Below the pieces are notes generated by a model. It was not told the origin of the DNA and did not search any database. It saw nothing but the letters and a program-made list of their open reading frames with translations. From contig NZ_CM001514.1 in NCBI RefSeq assembly GCF_000263715.2, positions 2,094,936-2,158,935 of the forward strand: 64,000 nucleotides of DNA, written 5' to 3'. The position numbers and the translations under genes were made by a program. Within the stretch, counting starts at the first letter, position 1; each line of letters opens with the position of its first letter. This DNA comes from Pseudomonas synxantha BG33R. Lineage in GTDB: Bacteria > Pseudomonadota > Gammaproteobacteria > Pseudomonadales > Pseudomonadaceae. This document shows positions 34,565-42,822 of this stretch, piece by piece.

Positions 34565-35524
34565 TTACGGGGCGGTTTCCAGGGCGCGACGGTCTTCCTT
34601 TTCGCTCATGCGGCGGAAATACGTCGACAGCAATGCGCCGGAAATATTGTGCCAGACACTGAACAACGCACTGGGAACCGCCGCCAGCGGCGAAAAGTGC
34701 GCACTGGCCAGCGCGGCACCCAGCCCGGAGTTTTGCATACCGACTTCCAGCGCCAACGACTTGCGTTGCGCCAGCGGCAACTTGAACAAGCGCCCGGTGA
34801 AGTAGCCCAGCAGGTAACCGAAGCTGTTGTGCAGCATCACCACCGCCATGATCAGCAGGCCCGATTCGGCAATCTTCGCCTGGCTCGCGGCAACCACGGC
34901 CGCGACGATGATCACAATACTGACCACCGACACGAGCGGCAGCACGTCCACCGCATGGCGAACCCGCTCGCCCAACACCCGTTGCGCCACCACGCCGAGC
35001 ACGATCGGCAGCAGCACCACTTGCAGGATCGACCAGAACAGCTCCATGAACGATACCGGCAGCCAGGCCGAGGCCAGTAGCCAGATCAACGCTGGCGTGA
35101 GCAGTGGGGCGAGGAGGGTGGTGACGGCGGCAATCGCCACCGACAACGCCAGGTCGCCGCGGGCGAGCCAGGTCATCACGTTGGACGAGGTGCCGCTTGG
35201 GCAGCAGCCGACCAGGATCACGCCGACGGCAATTTCCGGCGGCAGGTGAAAGACCTGGCACAACAACCATGCCACGCCCGGCATGATCACAAAATGCGCG
35301 ACCACGCCCAAGGCCACGCGCCATGGATGGCGAGCGACTTCGGCGAAGTCTTCAAGTTTCAAGGTCAGCCCCATGCCGAACATCACCAGGCCCAGCAGCG
35401 GGACGATGGCGCTTTTCAGGCCGATGAACCAGCTGGGTTCGAGGAAGGCGACAACGGCAAAGATCAACACCCAGTAGGCGAAGGTATTGCCGACGAAGCG
35501 GCTCAAGGCGGCGAGTGCACGCAT
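34565..35524 (-). CDS. bile acid:sodium symporter family (BASS) transporter
   Basis: A 319-residue membrane protein with about ten helices. Family landmarks are [40 protein letters not shown] and the late [20 protein letters not shown], which together form the sodium and substrate region. Bacterial relatives move pantoate, pyruvate-like or other organic anions; the substrate here is unknown. It precedes the riboswitch on the same strand but the spacing indicates separate transcription. Confidence 0.9.
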   Translation of the reverse strand: MRALAALSRFVGNTFAYWVLIFAVVAFLEPSWFIGLKSAIVPLLGLVMFGMGLTLKLEDFAEVARHPWRVALGVVAHFVIMPGVAWLLCQVFHLPPEIAVGVILVGCCPSGTSSNVMTWLARGDLALSVAIAAVTTLLAPLLTPALIWLLASAWLPVSFMELFWSILQVVLLPIVLGVVAQRVLGERVRHAVDVLPLVSVVSIVIIVAAVVAASQAKIAESGLLIMAVVMLHNSFGYLLGYFTGRLFKLPLAQRKSLALEVGMQNSGLGAALASAHFSPLAAVPSALFSVWHNISGALLSTYFRRMSEKEDRRALETAP

Positions 35525-35567
35525 GGGGATGTCCTTGTTATTAGAGTGTTGAATAGGGCGACGCGAT

Positions 35568-35610
35568 CAAATGTGGGAGCAGGCAAGCCACACTGACCGT
35601 GCTCACATTG
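35568..35610. repeat. truncated REP element
   Basis: CAAATGTGGGAGCAGGCAAG followed by a partial inverted CTCACATTG end. It resembles the other REP elements in the window but the inner part is lost. Confidence 0.55.
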
Positions 35611-35622
35611 GATCGGTGTTGT

Positions 35623-36543
35623 TTAGATGCCCTGTGGGGTTTCTTCCCCGCCCAGCGCTTCCACCAACGCCGGCAGGAAGTCGCCGAAGGTCAGCATCAT
35701 CAAGGTAAAGCTGGCATCCAGTTGGCCCAGGGCTTCGTCGCCGCCGTCCTGTTCCGCCTGGTCTTGCAGCAGGTCTTCGAATTTCAGGCGTTTGACGGTC
35801 ATCTTGTCATCGAGCATGAAGGACAGCTTGTCCTGCCACGCCAAGGACAGTTGGGTCACGACCTTGCCGGTGGTCAGGTGCAGTTGGATCTCTTCGCCGG
35901 TCAGGTCCTGGCGCTTGCAGCGCACGATGCCGCCGTCTTCATGGGTGTCGCGCAGTTCGCATTCGTCGAGGACGAAGAAGTCATCGGCCGGTTTCTGGGT
36001 AGTGACCCAGTCGGTCATGATTGCGGTCGGTGCGGTTTTTACCGTCAGCGGACGGACGGGCAGGGTGCCGATCACTTCACGCAAGGTCGACAGCAGATCT
36101 TCGGCACGCTTGGGGCTGGCCGAGTTGACCAGGATCAGGCCCTGTTTCGGCGCGATCGCAGCAAAGGTCGACGAGCGACGGATAAAGGCACGCGGCAGGA
36201 AGGCCTGGATGATTTCATCCTTGATCTGGTCGCGCTCCTTCTTATAGACCTTGCGCATTTGCTCGGCTTCGATCTCTTCGACTTTCTCTTTCAGTGCGTC
36301 ACGCACCACGCTACCTGGCAGGATGCGTTCTTCCTTGCGCGCGGCGATCAGCAAAAAATCTCCACTGACGTGAACCAGGGGAGCGTCTTCACCTTTACCG
36401 AAGGGGGCGACGAAACCGTAAGTGGTCAACTCCTGGCTTGCACACGGGCGCGCCAGCTTGGTGGCCATGGCCGCTTCCAACGCCTCGGCATCAACAGGCA
36501 GATCTTGGGTCAGGCGATAGATAAGCAGGTTCTTGAACCACAT
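35623..36543 (-). CDS. rdgC: recombination-associated protein RdgC
   Basis: A 306-residue protein from the ATG at 36543 ([20 protein letters not shown]), matching E. coli RdgC in length (303) and N-terminus; an earlier in-frame ATG at 36567 adds eight residues not seen in the family. Further landmarks are [29 protein letters not shown] and [20 protein letters not shown]. RdgC is a ring-shaped double-stranded DNA binder that counteracts RecA filament formation. Transcribed alone. Confidence 0.95.
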   Translation of the reverse strand: MWFKNLLIYRLTQDLPVDAEALEAAMATKLARPCASQELTTYGFVAPFGKGEDAPLVHVSGDFLLIAARKEERILPGSVVRDALKEKVEEIEAEQMRKVYKKERDQIKDEIIQAFLPRAFIRRSSTFAAIAPKQGLILVNSASPKRAEDLLSTLREVIGTLPVRPLTVKTAPTAIMTDWVTTQKPADDFFVLDECELRDTHEDGGIVRCKRQDLTGEEIQLHLTTGKVVTQLSLAWQDKLSFMLDDKMTVKRLKFEDLLQDQAEQDGGDEALGQLDASFTLMMLTFGDFLPALVEALGGEETPQGI

Positions 36544-36653
36544 GGGGTGAGTCTCTCCTCTATACAAAGGGGGGCATTATTCTCTTGATCACGCCGTAGG
36601 CCAACCCTGCCTAAGCCATTGGAAGGGCTGAAAAAAAAGATTTAAGAAAGTGC

Positions 36654-36682
36654 TTGCCAGACATAGGGTCGCTACGTAGAAT
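36654..36682 (+). promoter_or_regulatory. stable-RNA promoter for the first tRNA-Val/Asp pair
   Basis: TTGCCA (36654-36659) and TAGAAT (36677-36682) at 17 bases, followed by the GC-rich discriminator GCGCGCC shared with the tRNA-Glu promoter. Confidence 0.75.
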
Positions 36683-36702
36683 GCGCGCCACACCGAAACG
36701 AA

Positions 36703-36778
36703 GGGTGATTAGCTCAGCTGGGAGAGCATCTGCCTTACAAGCAGAGGGTCGGCGGTTCGATCCCGTCATCACCCACCA
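36703..36778 (+). tRNA. tRNA-Val (TAC)
   Basis: A 76-nt gene with CCA encoded. Acceptor GGGTGAT pairs with ATCACCC, anticodon TAC in CCTTACAAG, T arm CGGTTCGATCCCG. Confidence 0.97.
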
Positions 36779-36797
36779 TTCGCTTCATGTGTTACGC

Positions 36798-36874
36798 GCA
36801 GCGGTAGTTCAGTCGGTTAGAATACCGGCCTGTCACGCCGGGGGTCGCGGGTTCGAGTCCCGTCCGCTGCGCCA
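36798..36874 (+). tRNA. tRNA-Asp (GTC)
   Basis: A 77-nt gene with CCA encoded. Acceptor GCAGCGG pairs with CCGCTGC, anticodon GTC in CTGTCACG, T arm GGGTTCGAGTCCC. Confidence 0.97.
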
Positions 36875-36913
36875 TATTCGGTAACCTGGAACGCTGAACG
36901 CCAGGTCACCACA

Positions 36914-36943
36914 GAAAGCCCGCTTAATCGCGGGCTTTTCTTT
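36914..36943 (+). terminator. terminator after the first tRNA-Val/Asp pair
   Basis: AAAGCCCGC and GCGGGCTTTT form a hairpin around TTAATC with a T-rich tail. Confidence 0.8.
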
Positions 36944-37003
36944 GTCCGGAATATGGCAAAAAATCGTGCGGAAAACTTTTTTTAAATAAATTGCATTTAA
37001 ATC

Positions 37004-37031
37004 AAGACATTACGATTTTTTGGTGTATGAT
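37004..37031 (+). promoter_or_regulatory. promoter of the second tRNA-Val/Asp pair
   Basis: TATGAT (37026-37031) follows AAGACA (37004-37009) by 16 bases in a very A/T-rich upstream tract. A GC-rich GCGCCC discriminator follows. The -35 is weaker than for the first copy. Confidence 0.55.
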
Positions 37032-37050
37032 GCGCCCACACCGAAACGAA

Positions 37051-37126
37051 GGGTGATTAGCTCAGCTGGGAGAGCATCTGCCTTACAAGCAGAGGGTCGG
37101 CGGTTCGATCCCGTCATCACCCACCA
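37051..37126 (+). tRNA. tRNA-Val (TAC), second copy
   Basis: Identical to the copy at 36703-36778, 348 bases downstream, with CCA encoded. Confidence 0.97.
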
Positions 37127-37145
37127 TTCGCTTCAAGTGTTACGC

Positions 37146-37222
37146 GCAGCGGTAGTTCAGTCGGTTAGAATACCGGCCTGTCACGCCGGGGGTCGCGGGT
37201 TCGAGTCCCGTCCGCTGCGCCA
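37146..37222 (+). tRNA. tRNA-Asp (GTC), second copy
   Basis: Identical to the copy at 36798-36874, with CCA encoded. Confidence 0.97.
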
Positions 37223-37263
37223 TATTCGGTAACCTGGAACACTGAACGCCAGGTAGCCACAAG

Positions 37264-37291
37264 AAACCCGCTCATTGAGCGGGTTTTTTTT
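37264..37291 (+). terminator. terminator after the second tRNA-Val/Asp pair
   Basis: AAACCCGCTC and GAGCGGGTTTTTTTT form a hairpin with a long T-tract. It also faces the end of the convergent catalase-like gene. Confidence 0.88.
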
Positions 37292-37311
37292 CGCCTGCGA
37301 TTTACCGCTCC

Positions 37312-38445
37312 TTACGGTGCGTTGCGGCTGTGACGGTAATCGCTGACCGCTTCATACACCGCCTTGCGCAACCGATTGATACCGCCGATGGGACGGTGCG
37401 CTTCCAAACCAAACCACGGGTTGAACGACTGGTTATCGCAGGCCAGGTTCTGCGCGGGAGTGTCGAAATCCTGAGCGGGAATCCTGACCTTGGCTACGGT
37501 TTCATACGGCGCGTCGCTTTCCTTCCATTCGATGCTGGTGTCTTCGATGGGCATGAACTTTTGCGGGTTCTGCCGTTGGATCTGCAGCACGAAACAGGCC
37601 GCTACGCGGTCGGTGGACAGTTGCTGATTGAGGGCGCTGCGCAGGAAGTTCGGCAGAGCCTGGTTCTGTTTGGGCAGCGCATAATCCGGGCAGCTTTGCG
37701 GGTCGGGGGCGACGCGAAACTTGGCGTTTGCCGCGCCAAACTTGTAGGGCGACACTGAAAAGTAAGTCGTCTGCGTCGGGCTGGCCGGTGCGGGCGCCAG
37801 CGTTGCCAGGGCGATAAACAGGTGACGTACTTGCCAACTGCGCGGGTCGAGCTTGGGAAAGAACGCCAGGACCTTCTTGCCATCCGCTTGCGCGCCGATG
37901 TTCTGCGCATATTCCGCGACATCGCTGACAAAGAAATTCGGGTGGCTGAACATCACGAAATCCTGCTCAGTGCGGGCTTGCTGGTCGGCCATCAGTTGCT
38001 TGCCCGGCACATCCAATAGCTTGATCGCCATGCCGCGGGCATCGCGGATGCTGTCGAATTGCGGGTAGGCGTTGCCGTTGGACAGGCGCATCGTCGCCTG
38101 CCAGATCTTGCCCGGCTCTGCGAACACGCCCTGGCGCAAGGCCGGGTCGAGATCCGCCAGAACGCTGACCTCGGCTTTCACGCAACCATGGGCCTTGGCA
38201 TGGGCATCGCGCAGGTAGCGTGTGCCTTCGCGGTGCTGGTCAACGATGCGTACGGCGGTCTGGATGATGCCTTGGGTCATCGCTGCTTCACCCGGCGGGA
38301 TCTGTTCATCCGCTGACACCGGGCCACTGTGCTGCCAGGCGAACCATACGGTCGCCAGTAGCCACCCCAACAGCCCAACGCCCACCAGCCACAACAGGGT
38401 TTTGCCGAGAAAAGCGCCGAGACGCAGCCAGAGACGAGCGAGCAT
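37312..38445 (-). CDS. catalase-family haem protein, membrane-anchored
   Basis: A 377-residue protein from the ATG at 38445 (MLARLWLRL), which has AAGGA seven bases upstream; an ATG at 38478 overlapping the previous stop lacks a site. Residues 10-35 form one membrane anchor, placing the rest in the periplasm. The body has catalase-family landmarks: ATMRLSNGNAYPQFDSIRDA followed by RGMAIKLLDV, MFSHPNFFVSDVAEYAQ, and NPWFGLEAHRPIGGINRLRK near the C-terminus, as in SrpA-like small catalases. The length is shorter than classical catalases (about 480), so peroxidase-like activity is as likely as catalase. It is coupled to the RoxA-like cytochrome gene. Confidence 0.85.
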   Translation of the reverse strand: MLARLWLRLGAFLGKTLLWLVGVGLLGWLLATVWFAWQHSGPVSADEQIPPGEAAMTQGIIQTAVRIVDQHREGTRYLRDAHAKAHGCVKAEVSVLADLDPALRQGVFAEPGKIWQATMRLSNGNAYPQFDSIRDARGMAIKLLDVPGKQLMADQQARTEQDFVMFSHPNFFVSDVAEYAQNIGAQADGKKVLAFFPKLDPRSWQVRHLFIALATLAPAPASPTQTTYFSVSPYKFGAANAKFRVAPDPQSCPDYALPKQNQALPNFLRSALNQQLSTDRVAACFVLQIQRQNPQKFMPIEDTSIEWKESDAPYETVAKVRIPAQDFDTPAQNLACDNQSFNPWFGLEAHRPIGGINRLRKAVYEAVSDYRHSRNAP

Positions 38446-38474
38446 GGAACGGTCCTTGTTGTTCGATCGGATAA

Positions 38475-40283
38475 TCATGGCAGTTGGTGCTCCAGCGGGC
38501 CGCCCAGTACTTTGAGGTATTCGAGCAGCGCCCAGCGCTCCTGGGGCAGCAAGCCACGGCCAATGACGCCATTGCCCCGTGCGCCAGCACGGAACTCGTG
38601 GCCGCTGTTGTGATTGCCGGTGATTCGGGTATCGAACAGGAAGGCATTCTTGAACGAGGCGGTTTCAAAGCCCAGATGGCGTGGATCGTAGTTGAACGTG
38701 CCTTTATAGAAGGTGGTGCTGCGCTCGTCCTGGGGCGAAAGCAGTTGGTAGATCGTCGGCACCGAACCGTTGTGCAGGAACGGCGGGGTAGCCCATACGC
38801 CTGCCAGTGGTCGCGCTTTATAGGCGCGTAATTCGCGCACGCCAATCGGCAGGCCGAACCCATCCAGGCTCGGGCGCTCGGCCGGGGTCACGCCGGCGGC
38901 GCGGTAGGCATGTTCTTCGACAAAGGCGGTTACGTAGGCCAGCCCCTGGGCCACGGACATTTTTTTCAGATCCAGTGGCGCGGTGGGCGAAGGGTGTAGT
39001 TCAACATTGAGTTGGGCCAGTTCGGCCGGGTCCCATTGCAGGGCGCTGAGGTCATAACGCTGGTCGGCAATGTTGCTGGCGGTGCCGGGGTCGGTGCCGA
39101 TGTAGTCCACCGGCAGCATTTTCAACTGCTGCACCGGGCGGCCATTTTCCTCGGTGACCGCGGGTATATGGCAGCCAGCACAGTTTTCGGCGAAGAGTGC
39201 GCGGCCCTGGGCGGCGAGGGGTTTGTCGATGGCGCCAAACAAGTCCTCCGGCCAGGTTGGCGGCTTGAGGCGTTGCAGGGTTTCTTCGATCAGGTGCAGG
39301 TCCCGCACGCGTACGCTGGACGGGTAGCGAGCGTCGCCCTGGAGCGGTTGGCCGGCACTGTCGAAGAAGGCCAGGGTTGCGCCTACACCAAGGGCTTCAC
39401 CGATATTGCGCGCCATGGGTTGCTGAGCCGAGCCATTCCACTGCACCCAGTCGAATGTCCAGATATCCCACAACTGCGGGTAGTCCACTGGGGCATTGGC
39501 GACACGATAATTGTCGGGGGAAATAGCGTCGCCAAAGCTGGCATTGGCGATGCGCCCGAAGGCGTCAGTACGACCGGGGCCTTCTTCGGTGGGATAGAGG
39601 CCGCGATGGGTATCATTCCAGGCGACTTTGAGGAACTGGTTCAGCGATTGTTTGAAGTCCTGGCGCAGCTGATTGTGCTGGGTATCGTACTGATCACCCA
39701 GGACTTTGCGGGCGAAGCGCTCGAACTTCCACGGGTTGTAATACGTAGCGGCAAGGCTGGCGACCAGGGCTTGGCCAAAACTGCCGCCCCGCAAGGTGGG
39801 TACGCTGGAGGGCAGCACGTGTTGCGCCGAGCCACCGTCGATACGCAGGGCCTGGCCCTTGAAGTGCAATTGACCGGTGTGGCAGGCCGCACAGGTGATA
39901 TCCAGGTATTGAACCTGGCTGTCGGCGTTCTGGTGTCGGGCAAAGCCTACCGGCAGGTTGCCAGGGTTTTGCGGGGTGGGCACTTGCTTGGGGTCGACCA
40001 GAAAACCAAAGCGCGCCAGGTATTCCGGCGCGGCAAAGCGTTGCTCGGAGAACGGCAGCTCCAGGGCCGTGAACCAGTCGTAGTGCAGGCCCTTTACCTG
40101 GGTGCCCTGGGGCGTGAAGTAGTAGGTCTGACGGTCAGCGGCACTCCATTGATCCTGGTAGTGCACCTGCTTTACTGGCACGTAGTCCGGTAGCTTGGGG
40201 TTGAGGGTGTAATAGAGCACCACGGCCAGAATCAGGCCCAGGGCGATCAGTATCAGGAGTAAAACACGGGAAAAAGTGCGCAA
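38475..40283 (-). CDS. di-haem cytochrome c, RoxA/peroxidase-like
   Basis: A 602-residue protein with an uncleaved N-terminal membrane segment (VLLLILIALGLILAVVLYYT). Two CXXCH haem sites are visible: ITCAACHTGQL near 150 and NCAGCHIPAVT near 370. The spacing and surrounding blocks (QYLDITCAACH; LFAENCAGCH; WATPPFLHNGSVPTIYQLL) are those of the RoxA/MauG-related cytochrome family, which includes rubber oxygenase and di-haem peroxidases. It is probably periplasmic, acting on an unknown organic substrate or peroxide. The next gene is a catalase-like haem protein, so the pair probably forms an oxidative unit. Confidence 0.87.
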   Translation of the reverse strand: MRTFSRVLLLILIALGLILAVVLYYTLNPKLPDYVPVKQVHYQDQWSAADRQTYYFTPQGTQVKGLHYDWFTALELPFSEQRFAAPEYLARFGFLVDPKQVPTPQNPGNLPVGFARHQNADSQVQYLDITCAACHTGQLHFKGQALRIDGGSAQHVLPSSVPTLRGGSFGQALVASLAATYYNPWKFERFARKVLGDQYDTQHNQLRQDFKQSLNQFLKVAWNDTHRGLYPTEEGPGRTDAFGRIANASFGDAISPDNYRVANAPVDYPQLWDIWTFDWVQWNGSAQQPMARNIGEALGVGATLAFFDSAGQPLQGDARYPSSVRVRDLHLIEETLQRLKPPTWPEDLFGAIDKPLAAQGRALFAENCAGCHIPAVTEENGRPVQQLKMLPVDYIGTDPGTASNIADQRYDLSALQWDPAELAQLNVELHPSPTAPLDLKKMSVAQGLAYVTAFVEEHAYRAAGVTPAERPSLDGFGLPIGVRELRAYKARPLAGVWATPPFLHNGSVPTIYQLLSPQDERSTTFYKGTFNYDPRHLGFETASFKNAFLFDTRITGNHNSGHEFRAGARGNGVIGRGLLPQERWALLEYLKVLGGPLEHQLP

Positions 40284-40530
40284 GATAACTATCCTTGTCG
40301 AATTGTCGCGTTGTTATGCCACTGCGCCACAGGTGCGGCAAGTAGCGATGAGCCTGCTGGCAGGCGGTCCCGCGATCCGTCGCGGTGCCCCATGATAAAT
40401 GGAAATGCTTTTAAACACGTGAACTTATCAGAAGTTTCCTGCTCACATGCCGGTAGCCATTGGTCGTGGCCGCCTGATAAGCTCGCGACTTTATTCGAAT
40501 GCCCTTTTGGCGCATGAACAAGGAAATAGC

Positions 40531-41271
40531 ATGAAACAGCATCGGTTGGCGGCGGCGGTGGCCCTGGTTAGCCTGGTACTTGCGGGTTGTGATTCGCAGA
40601 CCAGCGTAGAGCTGAAAACCCCGGCGCAAAAAGCTTCCTACGGCATCGGCCTGAACATGGGCAAGAGCCTTGCCCAAGAAGGCATGGATGACCTGGACTC
40701 CAAAGCGGTAGCCCAAGGCATCGAAGATGCTGTCGGCAAGAAAGAGCAGAAGCTCAAAGATGACGAGCTGGTCGAAGCCTTCGCCGCGCTGCAAAAGCGT
40801 GCCGAAGAGCGCATGACCAAAATGAGCGAAGAGTCGGCAGCTGCCGGCAAGAAATTCCTCGAAGACAACGCCAAGAAAGACGGCGTCGTCACCACCGCTT
40901 CCGGTCTGCAGTACAAGATCGTGAAGAAGGCCGACGGCGCACAGCCCAAGCCAACCGACGTGGTGACTGTTCACTACACCGGCAAGCTCACCAACGGCAC
41001 CACCTTTGATAGCTCCGTGGATCGCGGCAGCCCGATTGACCTGCCGGTCAGCGGCGTGATCCCGGGTTGGGTCGAAGGCCTGCAACTGATGCACGTAGGC
41101 GAGAAGGTCGAGCTGTACATCCCGTCTGACCTGGCCTACGGCGCCCAGAGCCCGAGCCCGGCGATTCCAGCCAACTCCGTGCTGGTATTCGACCTGGAAC
41201 TGCTGGGCATCAAGGACCCAGCCAAGGCAGAAGCTGCTGACGCACCTGCTGCACCAGCCGCCAAGAAGTAA
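40531..41271 (+). CDS. FKBP-type peptidyl-prolyl isomerase lipoprotein
   Basis: A 246-residue protein from the ATG at 40531, which has AAGGAA upstream. It has a lipoprotein signal peptide with lipobox LAGC at residue 20. Residues 30-115 form the N-terminal helical dimerisation domain (KASYGIGLNMGKSLAQEGMD) of Mip/FkpA proteins. Residues 130-230 are the FKBP domain: VHYTGKLTNGTTFDSSVDRG, VIPGWVEGLQLMHVGEKVEL and IPSDLAYGAQSPSPAIPANS. It catalyses proline isomerisation during folding of envelope proteins. The Ala/Pro-rich tail is typical. Transcribed alone with its own terminator. Confidence 0.94.
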   Translation: MKQHRLAAAVALVSLVLAGCDSQTSVELKTPAQKASYGIGLNMGKSLAQEGMDDLDSKAVAQGIEDAVGKKEQKLKDDELVEAFAALQKRAEERMTKMSEESAAAGKKFLEDNAKKDGVVTTASGLQYKIVKKADGAQPKPTDVVTVHYTGKLTNGTTFDSSVDRGSPIDLPVSGVIPGWVEGLQLMHVGEKVELYIPSDLAYGAQSPSPAIPANSVLVFDLELLGIKDPAKAEAADAPAAPAAKK

Positions 41272-41286
41272 TCGGCGCCTGAGCAC

Positions 41287-41318
41287 ACAACGCCCCGTCT
41301 CGACGGGGCGTTGTTGTT
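41287..41318 (+). terminator. terminator of the FKBP gene
   Basis: ACAACGCCCCGTC and GACGGGGCGTTGT form a strong hairpin, followed by a T-rich tail, 16 bases after the stop. Confidence 0.88.
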
Positions 41319-41562
41319 TCTGGGTAAATCCGATAGAACCCGCAGCATTGCGCGCAGTCTGATGTAAGACTCGAGCACGGGTAGCCGCACATACAGGCCA
41401 AGTCAATGAAATCTTGGGTTTTTTTTATGTGCGCAAAAAACGCCCGATCTGACTGTAAGCCTTATAAACCGTGGCTTTCAGCTGATAAAACAGGCTCTGT
41501 TCACAAGGTTATCCACAATTTGTGTGGATAACCTTTTACCTCGCCTGGAACTGGAGTGTCTG

Positions 41563-42018
41563 ATGAAACCACCCTTCAATTTCACCCGTTTTCTGCCCAT
41601 GGCCGCGCGCCTGCTGGGCCGTGGACGTTTGCCGACCTTGCTGTTTGCCGTTGCGGCCAAAGGCTCAAGCCAGGGCAATCGCCTGGGCCAGCTCAAGGAT
41701 GATCTCAAATTGCTCCAAGCCCTGTGCCTGGCTTACTGGCGCGGCGAATACCGAGCGATCAGCCCCAAGGCGTTGATCTCGGTGGTGGCGGGGTTGATGT
41801 ACTTTCTGAGCCCGATTGACGCGATCCCGGACTTCATCCCGATGTTCGGCATGTTCGACGACATCGCGGTGCTGGCATGGGTCATGAAGACCCTGAGTGG
41901 CGAACTGAGCGCCTTTCGCGCCTGGCGGGATGCGCAACGCCCGGAAAAACTCGCGGTGGTTGAGCGCCTCCCTGCAACCCCTGAGCTGCTGGCCCAGGAA
42001 AACCCACAAAAAAACTAA
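41563..42018 (+). CDS. DUF1232 (YkvA-like) membrane protein
   Basis: A 151-residue protein from the ATG at 41563 (MKPPFNFTRFLPMAARLLGR), with GGAG six bases upstream. The DUF1232 core is present: YRAISPKALISVVAGLMYFL followed by SPIDAIPDFIPMFGMFDDIA, with the conserved SPxDxIPDFIP signature and a neighbouring hydrophobic segment. The function of the family is unknown. It lies downstream of an A/T-rich tract at 41410-41560 and is transcribed alone. Confidence 0.9.
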   Translation: MKPPFNFTRFLPMAARLLGRGRLPTLLFAVAAKGSSQGNRLGQLKDDLKLLQALCLAYWRGEYRAISPKALISVVAGLMYFLSPIDAIPDFIPMFGMFDDIAVLAWVMKTLSGELSAFRAWRDAQRPEKLAVVERLPATPELLAQENPQKN

Positions 42019-42079
42019 TGATGCCGGGGATCCCCCAGCGACCTTCGTGGCTGTTAGGATTACACTTCTAAGGAAAGAG

Positions 42080-42092
42080 CTTACTTAGTAAG
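42080..42092. promoter_or_regulatory. possible operator before the XRE gene
   Basis: CTTAC and GTAAG are 5-bp inverted arms around TTA, 24 bases before the start. This fits autoregulation by the downstream helix-turn-helix protein, but the arms are short. Confidence 0.3.
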
Positions 42093-42115
42093 TGTTTTTA
42101 TCCTACGGGGCAGTC

Positions 42116-42454
42116 ATGGATATTCAGATCATTTCACGCGATGGCGCACCCGAATATGCGGTGTTGCCATGGGACCAGTACCAGGCGCTGCTAAAAGCTG
42201 CCGGTCAGCAGCCACCTACACCCGCTTCTTCCCCTGCCGCCTCTGCCGCCATCGACCAGGACCTGCGACCGCTCGCAGACCTGCGCGGCTTGCGTGAAGC
42301 CAAGGGCCTGGCTATCGAGACCCTGGCACGCACGGTGGGGATCAGCCCCTCGTACCTTGGTTTGATTGAAAGTGGTGAACGCCAGCCGGATGCCGCCATT
42401 CGCCGCAGCCTGGCCTGGGAATTGGGCGTGGCAGGTTGGAGGGATGAGTCTTGA
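42116..42454 (+). CDS. XRE-family helix-turn-helix protein
   Basis: A 112-residue protein from the ATG at 42116 (MDIQIISRDGAPEYAVLPWD). Residues 50-110 hold an XRE/Cro-type helix-turn-helix (GLREAKGLAIETLARTVGIS, PSYLGLIESGERQPDAAI). The N-terminal start resembles antitoxin-like partners, with a short beta-prone segment preceding a Pro/Ala-rich linker. It overlaps the next gene by four bases (TTGA), indicating coupling. Possibly an autoregulator of the pair. Confidence 0.85.
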   Translation: MDIQIISRDGAPEYAVLPWDQYQALLKAAGQQPPTPASSPAASAAIDQDLRPLADLRGLREAKGLAIETLARTVGISPSYLGLIESGERQPDAAIRRSLAWELGVAGWRDES

Positions 42455-42822
42455 GCCTACGTATCAGCCGTCAACACTGGGACGGGTTGCTCAACGAATT
42501 GGATCAGGCGCGTCGCCAGCGCCATTTGCTGACGTACCGGGCGCTGCTTGAGCGCCTGCAATTTCCGACGCCAGCCATGCAGACCCTGGCGGCTGCCCTG
42601 GAGCATCTGGCGGCGCTGGATGCCAAGGCCGAGCAGCCGCTGCGCAGTTCCCTGGTGATCAGCCAGGGTGCCAGCCGCCTGCCACGTACCGGGTTCTTTG
42701 AGTGTGTGGAGCGTCTAGGGCGCTTCAGCGGACCCTCCGATGGCGTGGCGGCTGCGTCCTGGCACGCTTCGGAAGTGGTGCGGGTGTTCGAGTACGAATA
42801 CCCGGAATCCGCCGAGGCTTAA
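42451..42822 (+). CDS. small protein of unknown function coupled to an XRE regulator
   Basis: A 123-residue soluble protein I do not recognise, starting with TTG at 42451; GGAGG lies eight bases upstream, which supports this start. The helical N-terminus (LRISRQHWDGLLNELDQARR) is basic and the rest is acidic near the C-terminus. It has no known toxin motif. Its overlap with the XRE gene suggests a functional pair. Its 3' end touches the stop of the convergent CBS-GGDEF gene. Confidence 0.75.
   Translation: MSLRISRQHWDGLLNELDQARRQRHLLTYRALLERLQFPTPAMQTLAAALEHLAALDAKAEQPLRSSLVISQGASRLPRTGFFECVERLGRFSGPSDGVAAASWHASEVVRVFEYEYPESAEA

Larger units (their letters stand above)
36689..37254 (+). repeat. 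direct duplication of the tRNA-Val/Asp unit
   Basis: About 218 bases (36689-36906) recur at 37037-37254 with only a few mismatches, including the flanks CACACCGAAACGAA and TATTCGGTAACCTGGAAC. Each copy has its own promoter and terminator. Confidence 0.88.

Noticed and set aside
36703..37254. tRNA-Val/Asp array as an attachment site
   Set aside because: Same reason: complete tRNA copies with their own promoters and terminators and housekeeping neighbours.
37312..38445. Classical monofunctional catalase
   Set aside because: The protein is too short and membrane-anchored; it matches the SrpA-like catalase-related group.
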